Below are positions 1 through 6,874 of a DNA stretch of 21,898 nt, piece after piece. Each line of letters begins with the position of its first letter. The first letter of the stretch is position 1. The position numbers and the translations under genes are program-made. Origin of the DNA: Lysobacterales bacterium (GTDB taxonomy: Bacteria; Pseudomonadota; Gammaproteobacteria; Xanthomonadales; SZUA-36); assembly GCA_021648045.1 (NCBI GenBank), contig JAKITM010000037.1, positions 1-21,898 of the forward strand, given 5' to 3'. The notes under the pieces are model-generated. The model was given only the letters and a program-made list of their open reading frames with translations. It made no database searches and was not told the origin of the DNA.

Positions 1-62
1 AATGCCATATACAAAATAGGGTCATTTGATGTAAAGTCTTGTTTGAAAGCCACTTGAGTCAT
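1..62 (-). CDS. 5' end of a leftward gene, cut by window edge; possibly a transposase
   Basis: Reading leftward from the ATG at 60-62 gives an open frame of 20 codons (MTQVAFKQDFTSNDPILYMA) up to the window edge with no stop. A good Shine-Dalgarno sequence (GGAGA, complement of 69-73) sits six bases before the ATG, which is why I call this a real start. The fragment is too short for a firm family call. From memory, the 'DPILYMAFEL'-type opening resembles the N-terminus of some IS110-family transposases, but only the part up to YMA is visible. The gene is divergent from ggt. Confidence 0.4.
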   Translation of the reverse strand, partial: MTQVAFKQDFTSNDPILYMA

Positions 63-228
63 TTGTTTTCTCCGATTTTGTTTGGATCTTAGAGGATACG
101 ACTTTTGTGGCTTTCATAGTATCTACCCGGTACTCAGCTGATGGCTGCTTTGCAAGGGCGGAGTTAATTGCAAATAAATCCCTGACTGGGTGTAATATGT
201 AACCATCTTTAATCCATGAGAGAGTTAG

Positions 229-1926
229 ATGAAATATTTGCTCATCTGTATCCTTATTTTTAGTATTTCCAGCTCGGTGCTCGCCGCCGACCGGGTAACG
301 GGGAAAGCTTTTGTAACCCGCTCGGAAGTTATTGCCAGCGAGGCTATGGCGGCTTCATCACAGCCATTAGCAACACAAATTGGGCTGGATATTATGCGTC
401 AGGGGGGCAATGCTATTGACGCGGCTATTGCTATGAATGCCGCATTGGGGTTAATGGAACCTACTGGCAATGGTATCGGCGGCGACCTGTTCGCGATTGT
501 TTGGGATGCCAAGTCGCAGAATTTGTACGGTCTCAATGCCAGCGGTCGCTCCCCTTTAGGGCTGAGTCGGGAGTGGTTTATTGAAAACCAGCATACATCC
601 ATACCCAAGTATGGGCCCTTGCCGGTTTCTGTTCCCGGCACTGTGGATGGCTGGTTTGAATTACATCAACGCTTTGGCAGCCTGTCAATGCCACAAATAT
701 TGGCACCGGCCATTGGCTATGCGCGTAAAGGTTTTCCGGTTTCTGAGTTAATCGCTTATTACTGGGATTTGTCGATAGCGACTCGGCAACAATATCCGGG
801 ATTTATTGAACAATACACCCTCGCCGGGCGTGCACCGAAAACAGGGGAAATCTGGAAAAACCCCAACCTTGCCAACACTCTGGAAAAAATTGCCAAAGGT
901 GGTCGTGAGGTTTTCTACAAAGGCGAAATCGCGCATATCATTGCCGAGTATATGCAGGCCAATGGTGGTTTTTTGAGTTATGAAGACCTTAGCCTGCACA
1001 GCTCGGAATGGGTCACCCCGGTATCGACCAACTATCGTGGCTACGATGTTTGGGAGCTGCCGCCTAATGGTCAGGGTATAGCTGCCTTGCAAATGTTAAA
1101 TATTTTGGAACCCTACAATATTAAGGCGATGGGCTTTGGCAGTGCCGATGCCCTGCACTTGGTGCTGGAAGCCAAGAAAATCGTTTATGAAGACCGCGCC
1201 AGATTTTATGCTGACCCAGCATTTAATAAAATTCCAGTTGAATTTTTGATTTCCAAAAACTACGCACAAAAAAAGCAGGTTTTACTGGATATGCAAAAAG
1301 CTGCTAAAAGTTACCCCAGCGGTGACCCAGAAGTACTCCGCGATGGCGACACCATTTACCTGACCACAGCTGACAAACACGGCAATATGGTGTCGTTAAT
1401 ACAAAGCAACTATCGCGGCATGGGTTCTGGCATGACCCCACCCGGATTGGGTTTTATTCTGCAAAATCGTGGTGAGATGTTTTCTTTGGAAGAACAGCAT
1501 TTCAACCGCTTTGAGCCCGGCAAACGGCCTTTCCACACCATTATTCCCGCTTTTATCACCAAAGATGGCCTGCCCTGGGTAAGTTTCGGGCTGATGGGTG
1601 GTGGTATGCAACCGCAGGGCCATGTGCAAATTGTTACCAACCTGATTGATTTTGGTATGAACTTACAAGCCGCCGGCGATGCACCCCGCTGGCACCACTA
1701 CGGTTCCAGCCAACCCGATGGTGGCACTATGACTGATGGTGGCGTGGTTAACCTGGAAACCGGCTTTGATTTTGAAGTTGTCCGTGAACTAATGCGCCGT
1801 GGGCATAAAATTGAAGCAGCCAATGGCCCCTATGGTGGCTATCAGGCGATTATGAAAAGCCCTGTTAACGGCGTTTATTATGGTGCTTCTGAGTCGCGCA
1901 AGGATGGTCAGGCTGCGGGTTATTGA
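229..1926 (+). CDS. ggt: secreted gamma-glutamyltransferase (GGT family)
   Basis: Ntn-hydrolase of the gamma-glutamyltranspeptidase family, which cleaves or transfers the gamma-glutamyl group of glutathione and related compounds. The 565 residues fit the family length. Residues 1-19 form a signal peptide (K2, a hydrophobic core, cleavage near V-L-A|A), so the enzyme should be periplasmic or extracellular. Family marks include ASGRSP near 104-109, GNGIGGDLF near 80-88, the processing region GDTIYLTTADKHGN, and a glycine-rich segment near 455-465. By alignment with E. coli Ggt in memory, Thr375 in D-T-I-Y-L-T-T is the expected autoprocessing nucleophile that begins the small subunit. The S-N-Y-R-G-M-G-S-G segment that follows is more like the YwrD-type branch than E. 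coli Ggt, so glutathione may not be the natural substrate. GAGAGA lies just upstream of the start as a ribosome site. A weak -10 (TAATAT, 193-198) is the only promoter hint. The gene appears monocistronic. Confidence 0.9.
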   Translation: MKYLLICILIFSISSSVLAADRVTGKAFVTRSEVIASEAMAASSQPLATQIGLDIMRQGGNAIDAAIAMNAALGLMEPTGNGIGGDLFAIVWDAKSQNLYGLNASGRSPLGLSREWFIENQHTSIPKYGPLPVSVPGTVDGWFELHQRFGSLSMPQILAPAIGYARKGFPVSELIAYYWDLSIATRQQYPGFIEQYTLAGRAPKTGEIWKNPNLANTLEKIAKGGREVFYKGEIAHIIAEYMQANGGFLSYEDLSLHSSEWVTPVSTNYRGYDVWELPPNGQGIAALQMLNILEPYNIKAMGFGSADALHLVLEAKKIVYEDRARFYADPAFNKIPVEFLISKNYAQKKQVLLDMQKAAKSYPSGDPEVLRDGDTIYLTTADKHGNMVSLIQSNYRGMGSGMTPPGLGFILQNRGEMFSLEEQHFNRFEPGKRPFHTIIPAFITKDGLPWVSFGLMGGGMQPQGHVQIVTNLIDFGMNLQAAGDAPRWHHYGSSQPDGGTMTDGGVVNLETGFDFEVVRELMRRGHKIEAANGPYGGYQAIMKSPVNGVYYGASESRKDGQAAGY

Positions 1927-1973
1927 AACAGGATGTGGGTCTTTATCTCATTGGCGAGGGAGCCTTTGAATTA

Positions 1974-2002
1974 TTGACACATAGCTCTGTGTAGCCTATT
2001 GT
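1974..2002 (+). promoter_or_regulatory. vapBC promoter with a palindromic operator between -35 and -10
   Basis: A consensus -35 (TTGACA, 1974-1979) and a -10-like TATTGT (1997-2002) are separated by 17 bp. Between them lies a near-perfect palindrome, ACACATAGCTCTGTGT (1977-1992), with 7 of 8 base pairs matching. VapB-VapC complexes usually repress their own promoters through such palindromes, so this is a likely autoregulatory operator. The sites are seen directly; the function is inferred. Confidence 0.55.
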
Positions 2003-2022
2003 GTAACAAGGAGGTAAGCAAA

Positions 2023-2220
2023 ATGCCAACAAACTTAGCCATAGATGACAAGTTGTTACAAGAAGCACTTTCGATTAGCGGCTTAAAAACCAAGAAAGAT
2101 ACTGTTAACAACGCTCTCAAAGAATTTATAAATAAACGCAAACAACAGGAAATACTGACTTTATTTGGTAAGCTGGATCCAGATGCTGATTACGATTATA
2201 AGCATGGCAGAAAGTCTTGA
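2023..2220 (+). CDS. vapB: VapB-family antitoxin
   Basis: A 65-residue antitoxin of a type II toxin-antitoxin pair, which neutralises the VapC nuclease encoded next door and probably represses the operon. The start is the ATG at 2023, preceded by an excellent Shine-Dalgarno (AAGGAGGT, 2009-2016). An in-frame TTG at 1999 lies upstream of that site and is not credible. The protein opens with a ribbon-like strand (MPTNLAIDDKLL) and continues with helices containing GLKTKKDTVNNALKEF. It ends with a basic stretch and an F-G-K-L-D-P-D-A-D-Y-D-Y tail. This is the pattern of the DUF2191/VapB group: the N-terminal part dimerises and binds DNA, and the acidic, aromatic tail blocks the toxin. It overlaps vapC by 4 bp, which implies translational coupling. 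Confidence 0.88.
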   Translation: MPTNLAIDDKLLQEALSISGLKTKKDTVNNALKEFINKRKQQEILTLFGKLDPDADYDYKHGRKS

Positions 2221-2627
2221 AGGTTATTGTAGACACCCCAATTTGGTCATACGCTCTACGCTCAAAAAAGCCCGAATATGCAGTGCATGTTCAGCAACTT
2301 GCAGCTTTTATTTCTGACCAAAGAGTCATTATGCTGGGGCCCGTGAAGCAAGAGCTGTTGTCAGGGTATAGCGACCAATCCAAGTTTGAAAAATTGAACG
2401 ATAAATTGAAATATTTTGAAAATACGCCGATCATTGATCAAGATTATGTTCAAGCTGCAATATTTTCAAATACATGCCGCACTAAAGGAATTCAGGGCTC
2501 GCATATTGATTTCCTGATATGTGCCGTAGCATATCGTCTAAAGTCAGCAATATTCACCACTGATAAAGATTTCTCTTATTTTGTAAAGCACATACCTATA
2601 CAGCTATTTAAAGATAAAAACGGCTAA
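2217..2627 (+). CDS. vapC: VapC-family toxin, PIN-domain ribonuclease
   Basis: A 136-residue PIN-domain protein. Characterised VapC toxins are Mg2+-dependent endoribonucleases that often cut tRNA or 23S rRNA; the target here cannot be read from sequence. The expected acidic metal ligands are present: Asp6 in IVDTPIW, Glu46 in VKQELLSG, Asp98 in HIDFLICA, and Asp116/Asp118 in TTDKDF. The active site therefore looks intact. The start codon is TTG at 2217, overlapping the vapB stop as TTGA, so toxin translation should depend on antitoxin translation. The rare start codon also favours low toxin output. The genes are a self-contained pair between ggt and typA, consistent with a mobile accessory insertion. 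Confidence 0.88.
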   Translation: MKVIVDTPIWSYALRSKKPEYAVHVQQLAAFISDQRVIMLGPVKQELLSGYSDQSKFEKLNDKLKYFENTPIIDQDYVQAAIFSNTCRTKGIQGSHIDFLICAVAYRLKSAIFTTDKDFSYFVKHIPIQLFKDKNG

Positions 2628-2695
2628 CAAAGTCCATACCGGAAGGTAGGCAACACCGTATCTTTTGACTGTTCTGTTTGCCGCACACTGACATA

Positions 2696-2762
2696 GCTCC
2701 AATCCCCAGATAGAAACCCGCATGTTGCACACCATATCGCGCCTCTATCTGGGGGTTGGGGC
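2696..2762. repeat. long imperfect inverted repeat (19 bp arms, 29 bp loop)
   Basis: Arms 2696-2714 and 2744-2762 are complementary over 19 positions. The inner 11 (CCCCAGATAGA / TCTATCTGGGG) are perfect. The two mismatches (2698 with 2760, 2703 with 2755) are T-G pairs, which would still form in RNA transcribed rightward. It lies 69 bp past the vapC stop and is not followed by a T-tract, so it does not look like a simple terminator. It could be a structured untranslated RNA, a palindromic repeat element or a remnant of a mobile element. I do not recognise it. Confidence 0.55.
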
Positions 2763-2796
2763 ATAGTAATAAATCGCTAATTTCGCGCATATCTTG

Positions 2797-2802
2797 TATA
2801 AT
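2797..2802 (+). promoter_or_regulatory. candidate -10 box upstream of typA
   Basis: A perfect TATAAT lies 96 bp before the typA start, but no convincing -35 sits 16-18 bp upstream. If it is used, transcription would begin near 2809, only a few bases before the hairpin at 2815-2844. Confidence 0.3.
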
Positions 2803-2814
2803 TAGTCGGCTAAG

Positions 2815-2855
2815 CCGCCTGTATTCCGACTGAATACTAGGCGGTTATTTATTTT
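2815..2855 (+). terminator. hairpin plus T-rich tract between vapC and typA (terminator or typA leader)
   Basis: CCGCCTGTATTC (2815-2826) pairs with 2832-2844 (GAATAC-t-AGGCGG) over 12 base pairs with one bulged T at 2838. A T-rich run follows (TTATTTATTTTTTAT). The simplest reading is a rho-independent terminator for vapBC. A small competing hairpin, CGGC-TAA-GCCG (2807-2817), shares its base, so an attenuator-like leader of typA is also possible. Confidence 0.55.
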
Positions 2856-2897
2856 TTATAGTTTTATTATGTGTTTAATAATATAGTCGGCCAAATT

Positions 2898-4721
2898 ATG
2901 ATTACAAAACTTCGCAATATCGCTATTATCGCTCATGTTGACCACGGCAAAACCACCCTGGTTGATTGTCTGTTAAAACAATCAGGCACCATTGATACCC
3001 GTAAAGAAACCACTGAACGGATGATGGATTCTAATGATCTTGAAAAAGAACGCGGGATTACCATTCTGTCTAAAAACACCGCAATTAAATGGGGCGATTA
3101 CCGAATTAATATCGTTGATACCCCAGGACACGCGGATTTTGGTGGTGAAGTAGAACGCGTACTTTCAATGGTCGATTCGGTGTTGTTATTGGTTGATGCG
3201 GTTGAAGGACCGATGCCACAGACCCGTTTTGTTACCCAGAAAGCCTTTGAAATGGGCTTTAAACCTATTGTGGTTATCAATAAAATTGACCGTGATGGCG
3301 CCCGCCCAGACTGGGTTATGGATCAAACTTTTGATCTATTCGACCGCCTCGGCGCTACCGAAGAGCAGTTGGATTTTCCAGTGGTTTATGCATCCGCTAT
3401 CAACGGCTACTCCAGCCTCAGCGATGATGTTCGCAGTGGCGATATGACAGCCTTGTTTGAAACCATTGTAAAAGAAGTTAGCCCGCCGGATGTAGACCGG
3501 GATGGTACCTTCCAGATGCGTATTACTTCGCTTGATTACAATAGTTATGTGGGCATTATCGGTATTGGTCGAATTCAGCGCGGCAGCATTAAAACCGGCG
3601 CGCAAGTTAAAATTATTGACCGTGAAGCTAAAGTCCGCAAGGGAAAAGTCATGCAGGTGCTGGGTTTTATGGGCCTTGAGCGACTTGAATTTAAAGAGGC
3701 TCACGCAGGCGATATTATTGCGGTTACCGGGCTTGATCCATTAAACATCTCCGACACCCTGTGTGATCCAGAAAATGTAGAAGCTCTGCCAGCGCTGAAG
3801 ATTGATGAGCCAACCATTAGCATGACCTTTCAGCCCAATAGCTCACCCTTTGCCGGTAAAGAAGGTAAATATGTGACTTCCCGGAATATCTGGGATCGTT
3901 TAATGCAGGAAGTTAAACACAATGTTGCCCTGCGGGTTGAAGAGGCCGGCGGTGAAAAATTCCTGGTTTCAGGTCGCGGTGAATTACATCTCTCGGTGCT
4001 GATTGAAACCATGCGCCGTGAAGGCTTCGAGCTTGCAGTTAGTCGCCCTCAGGTTATTTTGCGGGAAGTTGACGGACAGACGCTTGAACCTTATGAGCAA
4101 CTCACTGTTGATATCGAAGATCAACACCAGGGTGCGGTTATGGAAGCCTTGGGTGAGCGTAAAGGTGAGCTGCGCGATATGCTTCCAGACGGTCGTGGCC
4201 GGGTGCGCATGGACTACCTGATACCTGCGCGCGGTTTAATCGGTTTCCGTACCGATTTTATGACAATGACCGCCGGTACTGGTTTAATTTACAGCGTATA
4301 TGACCATTACGGCCCCTACAAAACCGGCGAAATCGGCCAGCGCCTCAAAGGCGTGCTGATTTCCAAGGGTATGGGTAAAGCCTTAGGTTACGCCCTGTTT
4401 AACCTGCAGGAACGCGGCAAACTGTTTATTGGTCATGGTGTTGAAGTATATGGCGGCATGATTATCGGCATACACGCGCGCGCTAATGACCTCACGGTAA
4501 ATCCGTTAAAAGCTAAGCAACTAACCAACATCCGCGCCGCCGGTACCGATGAGAACCTGGTGCTGGTACGGCCAATTGAATTCACCTTGGAACAGGCGCT
4601 GGAATTCATTGATGATGATGAGCTGGTGGAAGTAACCCCGAAGAACATCCGCATTCGTAAAAAGCATTTGCTTGAGCATGAGCGTAAAAAGGCTGGTCGT
4701 GAGAAAACTACGACTGACTAG
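2898..4721 (+). CDS. typA: translational GTPase TypA/BipA
   Basis: Ribosome-associated GTPase of the EF-G/LepA superfamily, linked in other bacteria to 50S subunit assembly and to growth at low temperature or under stress. From the ATG at 2898 the product is 607 residues, the usual family length, and opens MITKLRNIAIIAHVDHGKTT like the E. coli protein. A GTG nine codons upstream (2871) is in frame but would add a non-conserved extension. GTP-binding motifs are clear: G1 AHVDHGKT (12-19), G2 in KERGIT, G3 DTPGHADF, G4 NKID. They are followed by the beta-barrel domain, EF-G-like domains (for example GRGELHLSVLIETMRREGFEL) and the TypA-specific C-terminal domain, which is basic at its very end. 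There is no strong Shine-Dalgarno. The gene stands alone and converges on the DAHP synthase gene. Confidence 0.97.
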   Translation: MITKLRNIAIIAHVDHGKTTLVDCLLKQSGTIDTRKETTERMMDSNDLEKERGITILSKNTAIKWGDYRINIVDTPGHADFGGEVERVLSMVDSVLLLVDAVEGPMPQTRFVTQKAFEMGFKPIVVINKIDRDGARPDWVMDQTFDLFDRLGATEEQLDFPVVYASAINGYSSLSDDVRSGDMTALFETIVKEVSPPDVDRDGTFQMRITSLDYNSYVGIIGIGRIQRGSIKTGAQVKIIDREAKVRKGKVMQVLGFMGLERLEFKEAHAGDIIAVTGLDPLNISDTLCDPENVEALPALKIDEPTISMTFQPNSSPFAGKEGKYVTSRNIWDRLMQEVKHNVALRVEEAGGEKFLVSGRGELHLSVLIETMRREGFELAVSRPQVILREVDGQTLEPYEQLTVDIEDQHQGAVMEALGERKGELRDMLPDGRGRVRMDYLIPARGLIGFRTDFMTMTAGTGLIYSVYDHYGPYKTGEIGQRLKGVLISKGMGKALGYALFNLQERGKLFIGHGVEVYGGMIIGIHARANDLTVNPLKAKQLTNIRAAGTDENLVLVRPIEFTLEQALEFIDDDELVEVTPKNIRIRKKHLLEHERKKAGREKTTTD

Positions 4722-4723
4722 GT

Positions 4724-4739
4724 CTCCGTCATTTCGGAG
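4724..4739 (+). terminator. short hairpin just past the typA stop
   Basis: CTCCG (4724-4728) pairs with CGGAG (4735-4739) around a 6-base loop, starting 3 bp after the TAG stop. No T-tract follows, so it is at most a weak or factor-assisted 3' end. Confidence 0.25.
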
Positions 4740-4778
4740 TTGCTAAGTTGCGAGAAGAAACAGCCAACTAAATCTCCC

Positions 4779-4816
4779 GTCATCCCGGGCTCTGCTATTC
4801 GCAGCCCCGGGATGAC
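4779..4816. repeat. REP-like palindrome between convergent genes
   Basis: GTCATCCCGGG (4779-4789) and CCCGGGATGAC (4806-4816) are perfect 11-bp inverted arms around a 16-bp loop. The 'GTCATCCCGGG...' type of palindrome is a common intergenic element in proteobacteria. It sits in the 121-bp gap between the ends of typA and the DAHP synthase gene, where it could stabilise or end transcripts from both sides. Confidence 0.65.
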
Positions 4817-4842
4817 GCCGCGTATTACCCAGCTCTATTCTT

Positions 4843-6225
4843 TTAGCTTCTGTCCTGGGATGAACTCTCAATACTCACAATCTGCATCGCCAACTCAAGT
4901 GCCTGTTCATAGTTTAGGCGCGGATCTACCGTTGTCGTATAGGCTCTGGCCAGATCGGCTTCGGTTAAGTCACGCGCACCGCCGGTGCATTCGGTGACAT
5001 TTTCACCGGTTAATTCAAGATGTACACCACCGAGATAGGTGCCCATTTCCTGATGGATTTTTACGGCTTTTTTCACTTCGCCACGAATTTTACGAAAGCG
5101 CCGGGTTTTAACTCCGTTGGCTACAGTTTCGGTATTGCCGTGCATGGGGTCAGCCATCCACAATACCGGGGTTTTTAGGCTTTGTACTGTTTCGATCAAT
5201 GGCGGCAGGTGTTCTTCGATATGGTCAACACCCATGCGATGAATTAATACAATACGACCGGCTTCTTTATCTGGGTTGAGGGTTTGCAATAATTCCTGCA
5301 GCCACTGATTGTCCATTCCTGGGCCAATTTTAATGCCGATGGGGTTCTGGATGCCACGGAAAAATTCAATATGGGCCATATCCATAGCCGCCGTACGCAT
5401 GCCGATCCAAGGAAAGTGCGTGGAAAGGTTATAGAAACCTTCGGCATTAGGCACCTGGCGGGTTAATGCAGTTTCATACTGCAGGTGCAATGCCTCATGG
5501 GAAGTATAAAAATCGGCTCGTTTTAGGCTACCGGCGGCACGCCCGCTGATAGCTTCTACAAAATGTAATGAATTGCCGATGGATTCAGCCAGCCGTCTGA
5601 ATTCATCTGCCAGTTGGGAATGCTCTACCCAGCTGAGATCCCAGTATTCCGGGTGATGTAAATCGGCAAAGCCACCATCCACAAGAGCGCGGACAAAATT
5701 GATGGTCAAAGCGGAGTGATTATGCGCCTGTAACAAGCGTTTAGGGTCAGGATTGCGGGCTTCTGGGGTAAATTCCGGCGAATTCACCAGGTCGCCACGA
5801 TAACTGGCTAAAGTAACCCCGTCACGGCTTTCGGTATCGGAAGACCGTGGTTTGGCGTACTGACCAGCAAAGCGGCCAATCCGGGTAACCGGCTTATGTA
5901 AACCGTGCAACAACACCAATGACATCTGTAACAACACCTTCAGGCGATTGGTGATAATGGTTGGAGTGCAATCGGCAAATGTTTCTGCGCAATCACCGCC
6001 CTGAAGAATAAAGCGTTTGCCCTGTTGTGCCTCGGCAATTTGCTGACGCAGGTTGTTGACCTCCCAAGATGTTACCAACGGCGGCAGCACTGAGAGCTTA
6101 TCCAAAGTTTGAGTCAGCAATCCAGCATCTGGGTAAACCGCCTGCTGGGTGATTCTTTTACTTTTCCAACTATCCGGCTGCCAGTCGGCTGCCTGTTTAA
6201 GTGGGCTTAATCCTAAATCATTCAT
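4843..6225 (-). CDS. class II 3-deoxy-7-phosphoheptulonate (DAHP) synthase
   Basis: Catalyses the first step of the shikimate pathway: phosphoenolpyruvate plus erythrose 4-phosphate gives DAHP. The 460-residue protein is of the class II (plant/mycobacterial) type, not the AroFGH type of E. coli. Recognition rests on the opening region (DWQPDSWKSKRITQQAVYPD), QGGDCAE (Cys79), the substrate-binding RIGRFAGQYAKPRSSD (115-130) and WMADPMHGNTE. The metal ligands expected from the mycobacterial enzyme are all present: Cys79, His362, Glu404 and Asp434. The start is the ATG at 6223-6225, with only a weak ribosome site. It lies 37 bp downstream of dsbB on the same strand and may be cotranscribed with it, although the functions are unrelated. 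It converges on typA. Any allosteric control cannot be read from the sequence. Confidence 0.95.
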   Translation of the reverse strand: MNDLGLSPLKQAADWQPDSWKSKRITQQAVYPDAGLLTQTLDKLSVLPPLVTSWEVNNLRQQIAEAQQGKRFILQGGDCAETFADCTPTIITNRLKVLLQMSLVLLHGLHKPVTRIGRFAGQYAKPRSSDTESRDGVTLASYRGDLVNSPEFTPEARNPDPKRLLQAHNHSALTINFVRALVDGGFADLHHPEYWDLSWVEHSQLADEFRRLAESIGNSLHFVEAISGRAAGSLKRADFYTSHEALHLQYETALTRQVPNAEGFYNLSTHFPWIGMRTAAMDMAHIEFFRGIQNPIGIKIGPGMDNQWLQELLQTLNPDKEAGRIVLIHRMGVDHIEEHLPPLIETVQSLKTPVLWMADPMHGNTETVANGVKTRRFRKIRGEVKKAVKIHQEMGTYLGGVHLELTGENVTECTGGARDLTEADLARAYTTTVDPRLNYEQALELAMQIVSIESSSQDRS

Positions 6226-6262
6226 TCGCTATATCCATTTCTAAAAATAAATTATATTACTG

Positions 6263-6763
6263 TTACTGCGTTGAACGCGCCCGTTGCCACATCCACCAAC
6301 TTGCGATGAAAATTATCAAATATGCTATTAGCGTCCATTCGGGCATGCTCAAGCCAATAAACTGCCAGCTGATTTCAGCGCAACTGCCTGAGCCTTTGAA
6401 AATCATTCCCAGTGCATCTGCCAGCGGGAAAGCATCCAACATGTACTCCAAGCCCGGCCCACAATCGGGCACTTTGTCTGCAGGTAAGTGTTGCAGCCAG
6501 ACATGTCGCCCGGCAACCGCAATACCGACAAGTGCAGTTAAACTAATAAATAGGGTGTATATAAGACGCCCAAGTGCTGCCGGGTTATGCAAAGCTGCCA
6601 ATAGAGCAAAGCCGCCGATCACCACAAATACTAGTCGTTGGATGATACACAGCGGACAGGGTTCGAGCATATCCACTTCCTGCAACCACATAGCGTATGC
6701 CAATAGTCCGGCACAGCCGACAAACACCAAAAAAAACCATTTTCTAATCGTTAACCACTGCAT
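6263..6763 (-). CDS. dsbB: disulfide bond formation protein DsbB
   Basis: Inner-membrane quinone reductase that reoxidises periplasmic DsbA and passes electrons to ubiquinone. The 166-residue protein has four hydrophobic segments (about 8-27, 41-58, 67-84 and 143-160). It carries the two essential cysteine pairs: Cys36/Cys39 in the CPLC motif at the start of the second membrane segment, and Cys101/Cys128 in the second periplasmic loop (PDCGPGLEYM and GSCAEISW). An Arg (QR, 43) follows the CPLC motif as in the family. All catalytic residues are present, so it should be functional. The gene is divergent from hutU (111 bp apart) and upstream of the DAHP synthase gene. It would support folding of secreted disulfide proteins such as the cysteine-rich protease encoded at 11336-15256, though that link is inference. 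Confidence 0.95.
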   Translation of the reverse strand: MQWLTIRKWFFLVFVGCAGLLAYAMWLQEVDMLEPCPLCIIQRLVFVVIGGFALLAALHNPAALGRLIYTLFISLTALVGIAVAGRHVWLQHLPADKVPDCGPGLEYMLDAFPLADALGMIFKGSGSCAEISWQFIGLSMPEWTLIAYLIIFIASWWMWQRARSTQ

Positions 6764-6794
6764 ATTATCAACCTGTTGTTATCTATTTGCGCTA

Positions 6795-6825
6795 TTGCTT
6801 CCTAACTGGATTGTTGGAGTATAAT
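6795..6825 (+). promoter_or_regulatory. candidate hut operon promoter
   Basis: A perfect -10 (TATAAT, 6820-6825) lies 49 bp before the hutU start. The best -35-like box, TTGCTT (6795-6800), is at a long 19-bp spacing, so a regulated or weak promoter is likely. I see no clear HutC-type palindrome in the 111-bp gap between dsbB and hutU. Confidence 0.35.
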
Positions 6826-6874
6826 TCAGCACATATTGGTTTAAATTTGTTTCAATTATCTAATAGGTCGAATA

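Noticed and set aside
2620..2770. Integron attC site after vapC, since toxin-antitoxin cassettes often carry one and the gene ends with TAACAA
   Set aside because: The required RYYYAAC and GTTRRRY core sites are not present at the ends: the left end reads GGCTAAC and the right GTTGGGG. There is no integrase in the window.
4740..4997. 85-codon rightward frame after typA
   Set aside because: It crosses the palindrome and then runs antisense to the DAHP synthase C-terminus; its composition is not protein-like.
6201..6824. 207-codon rightward open frame
   Set aside because: It is antisense to the well-supported dsbB gene, is low in complexity with no recognisable domain, and has no ribosome site.
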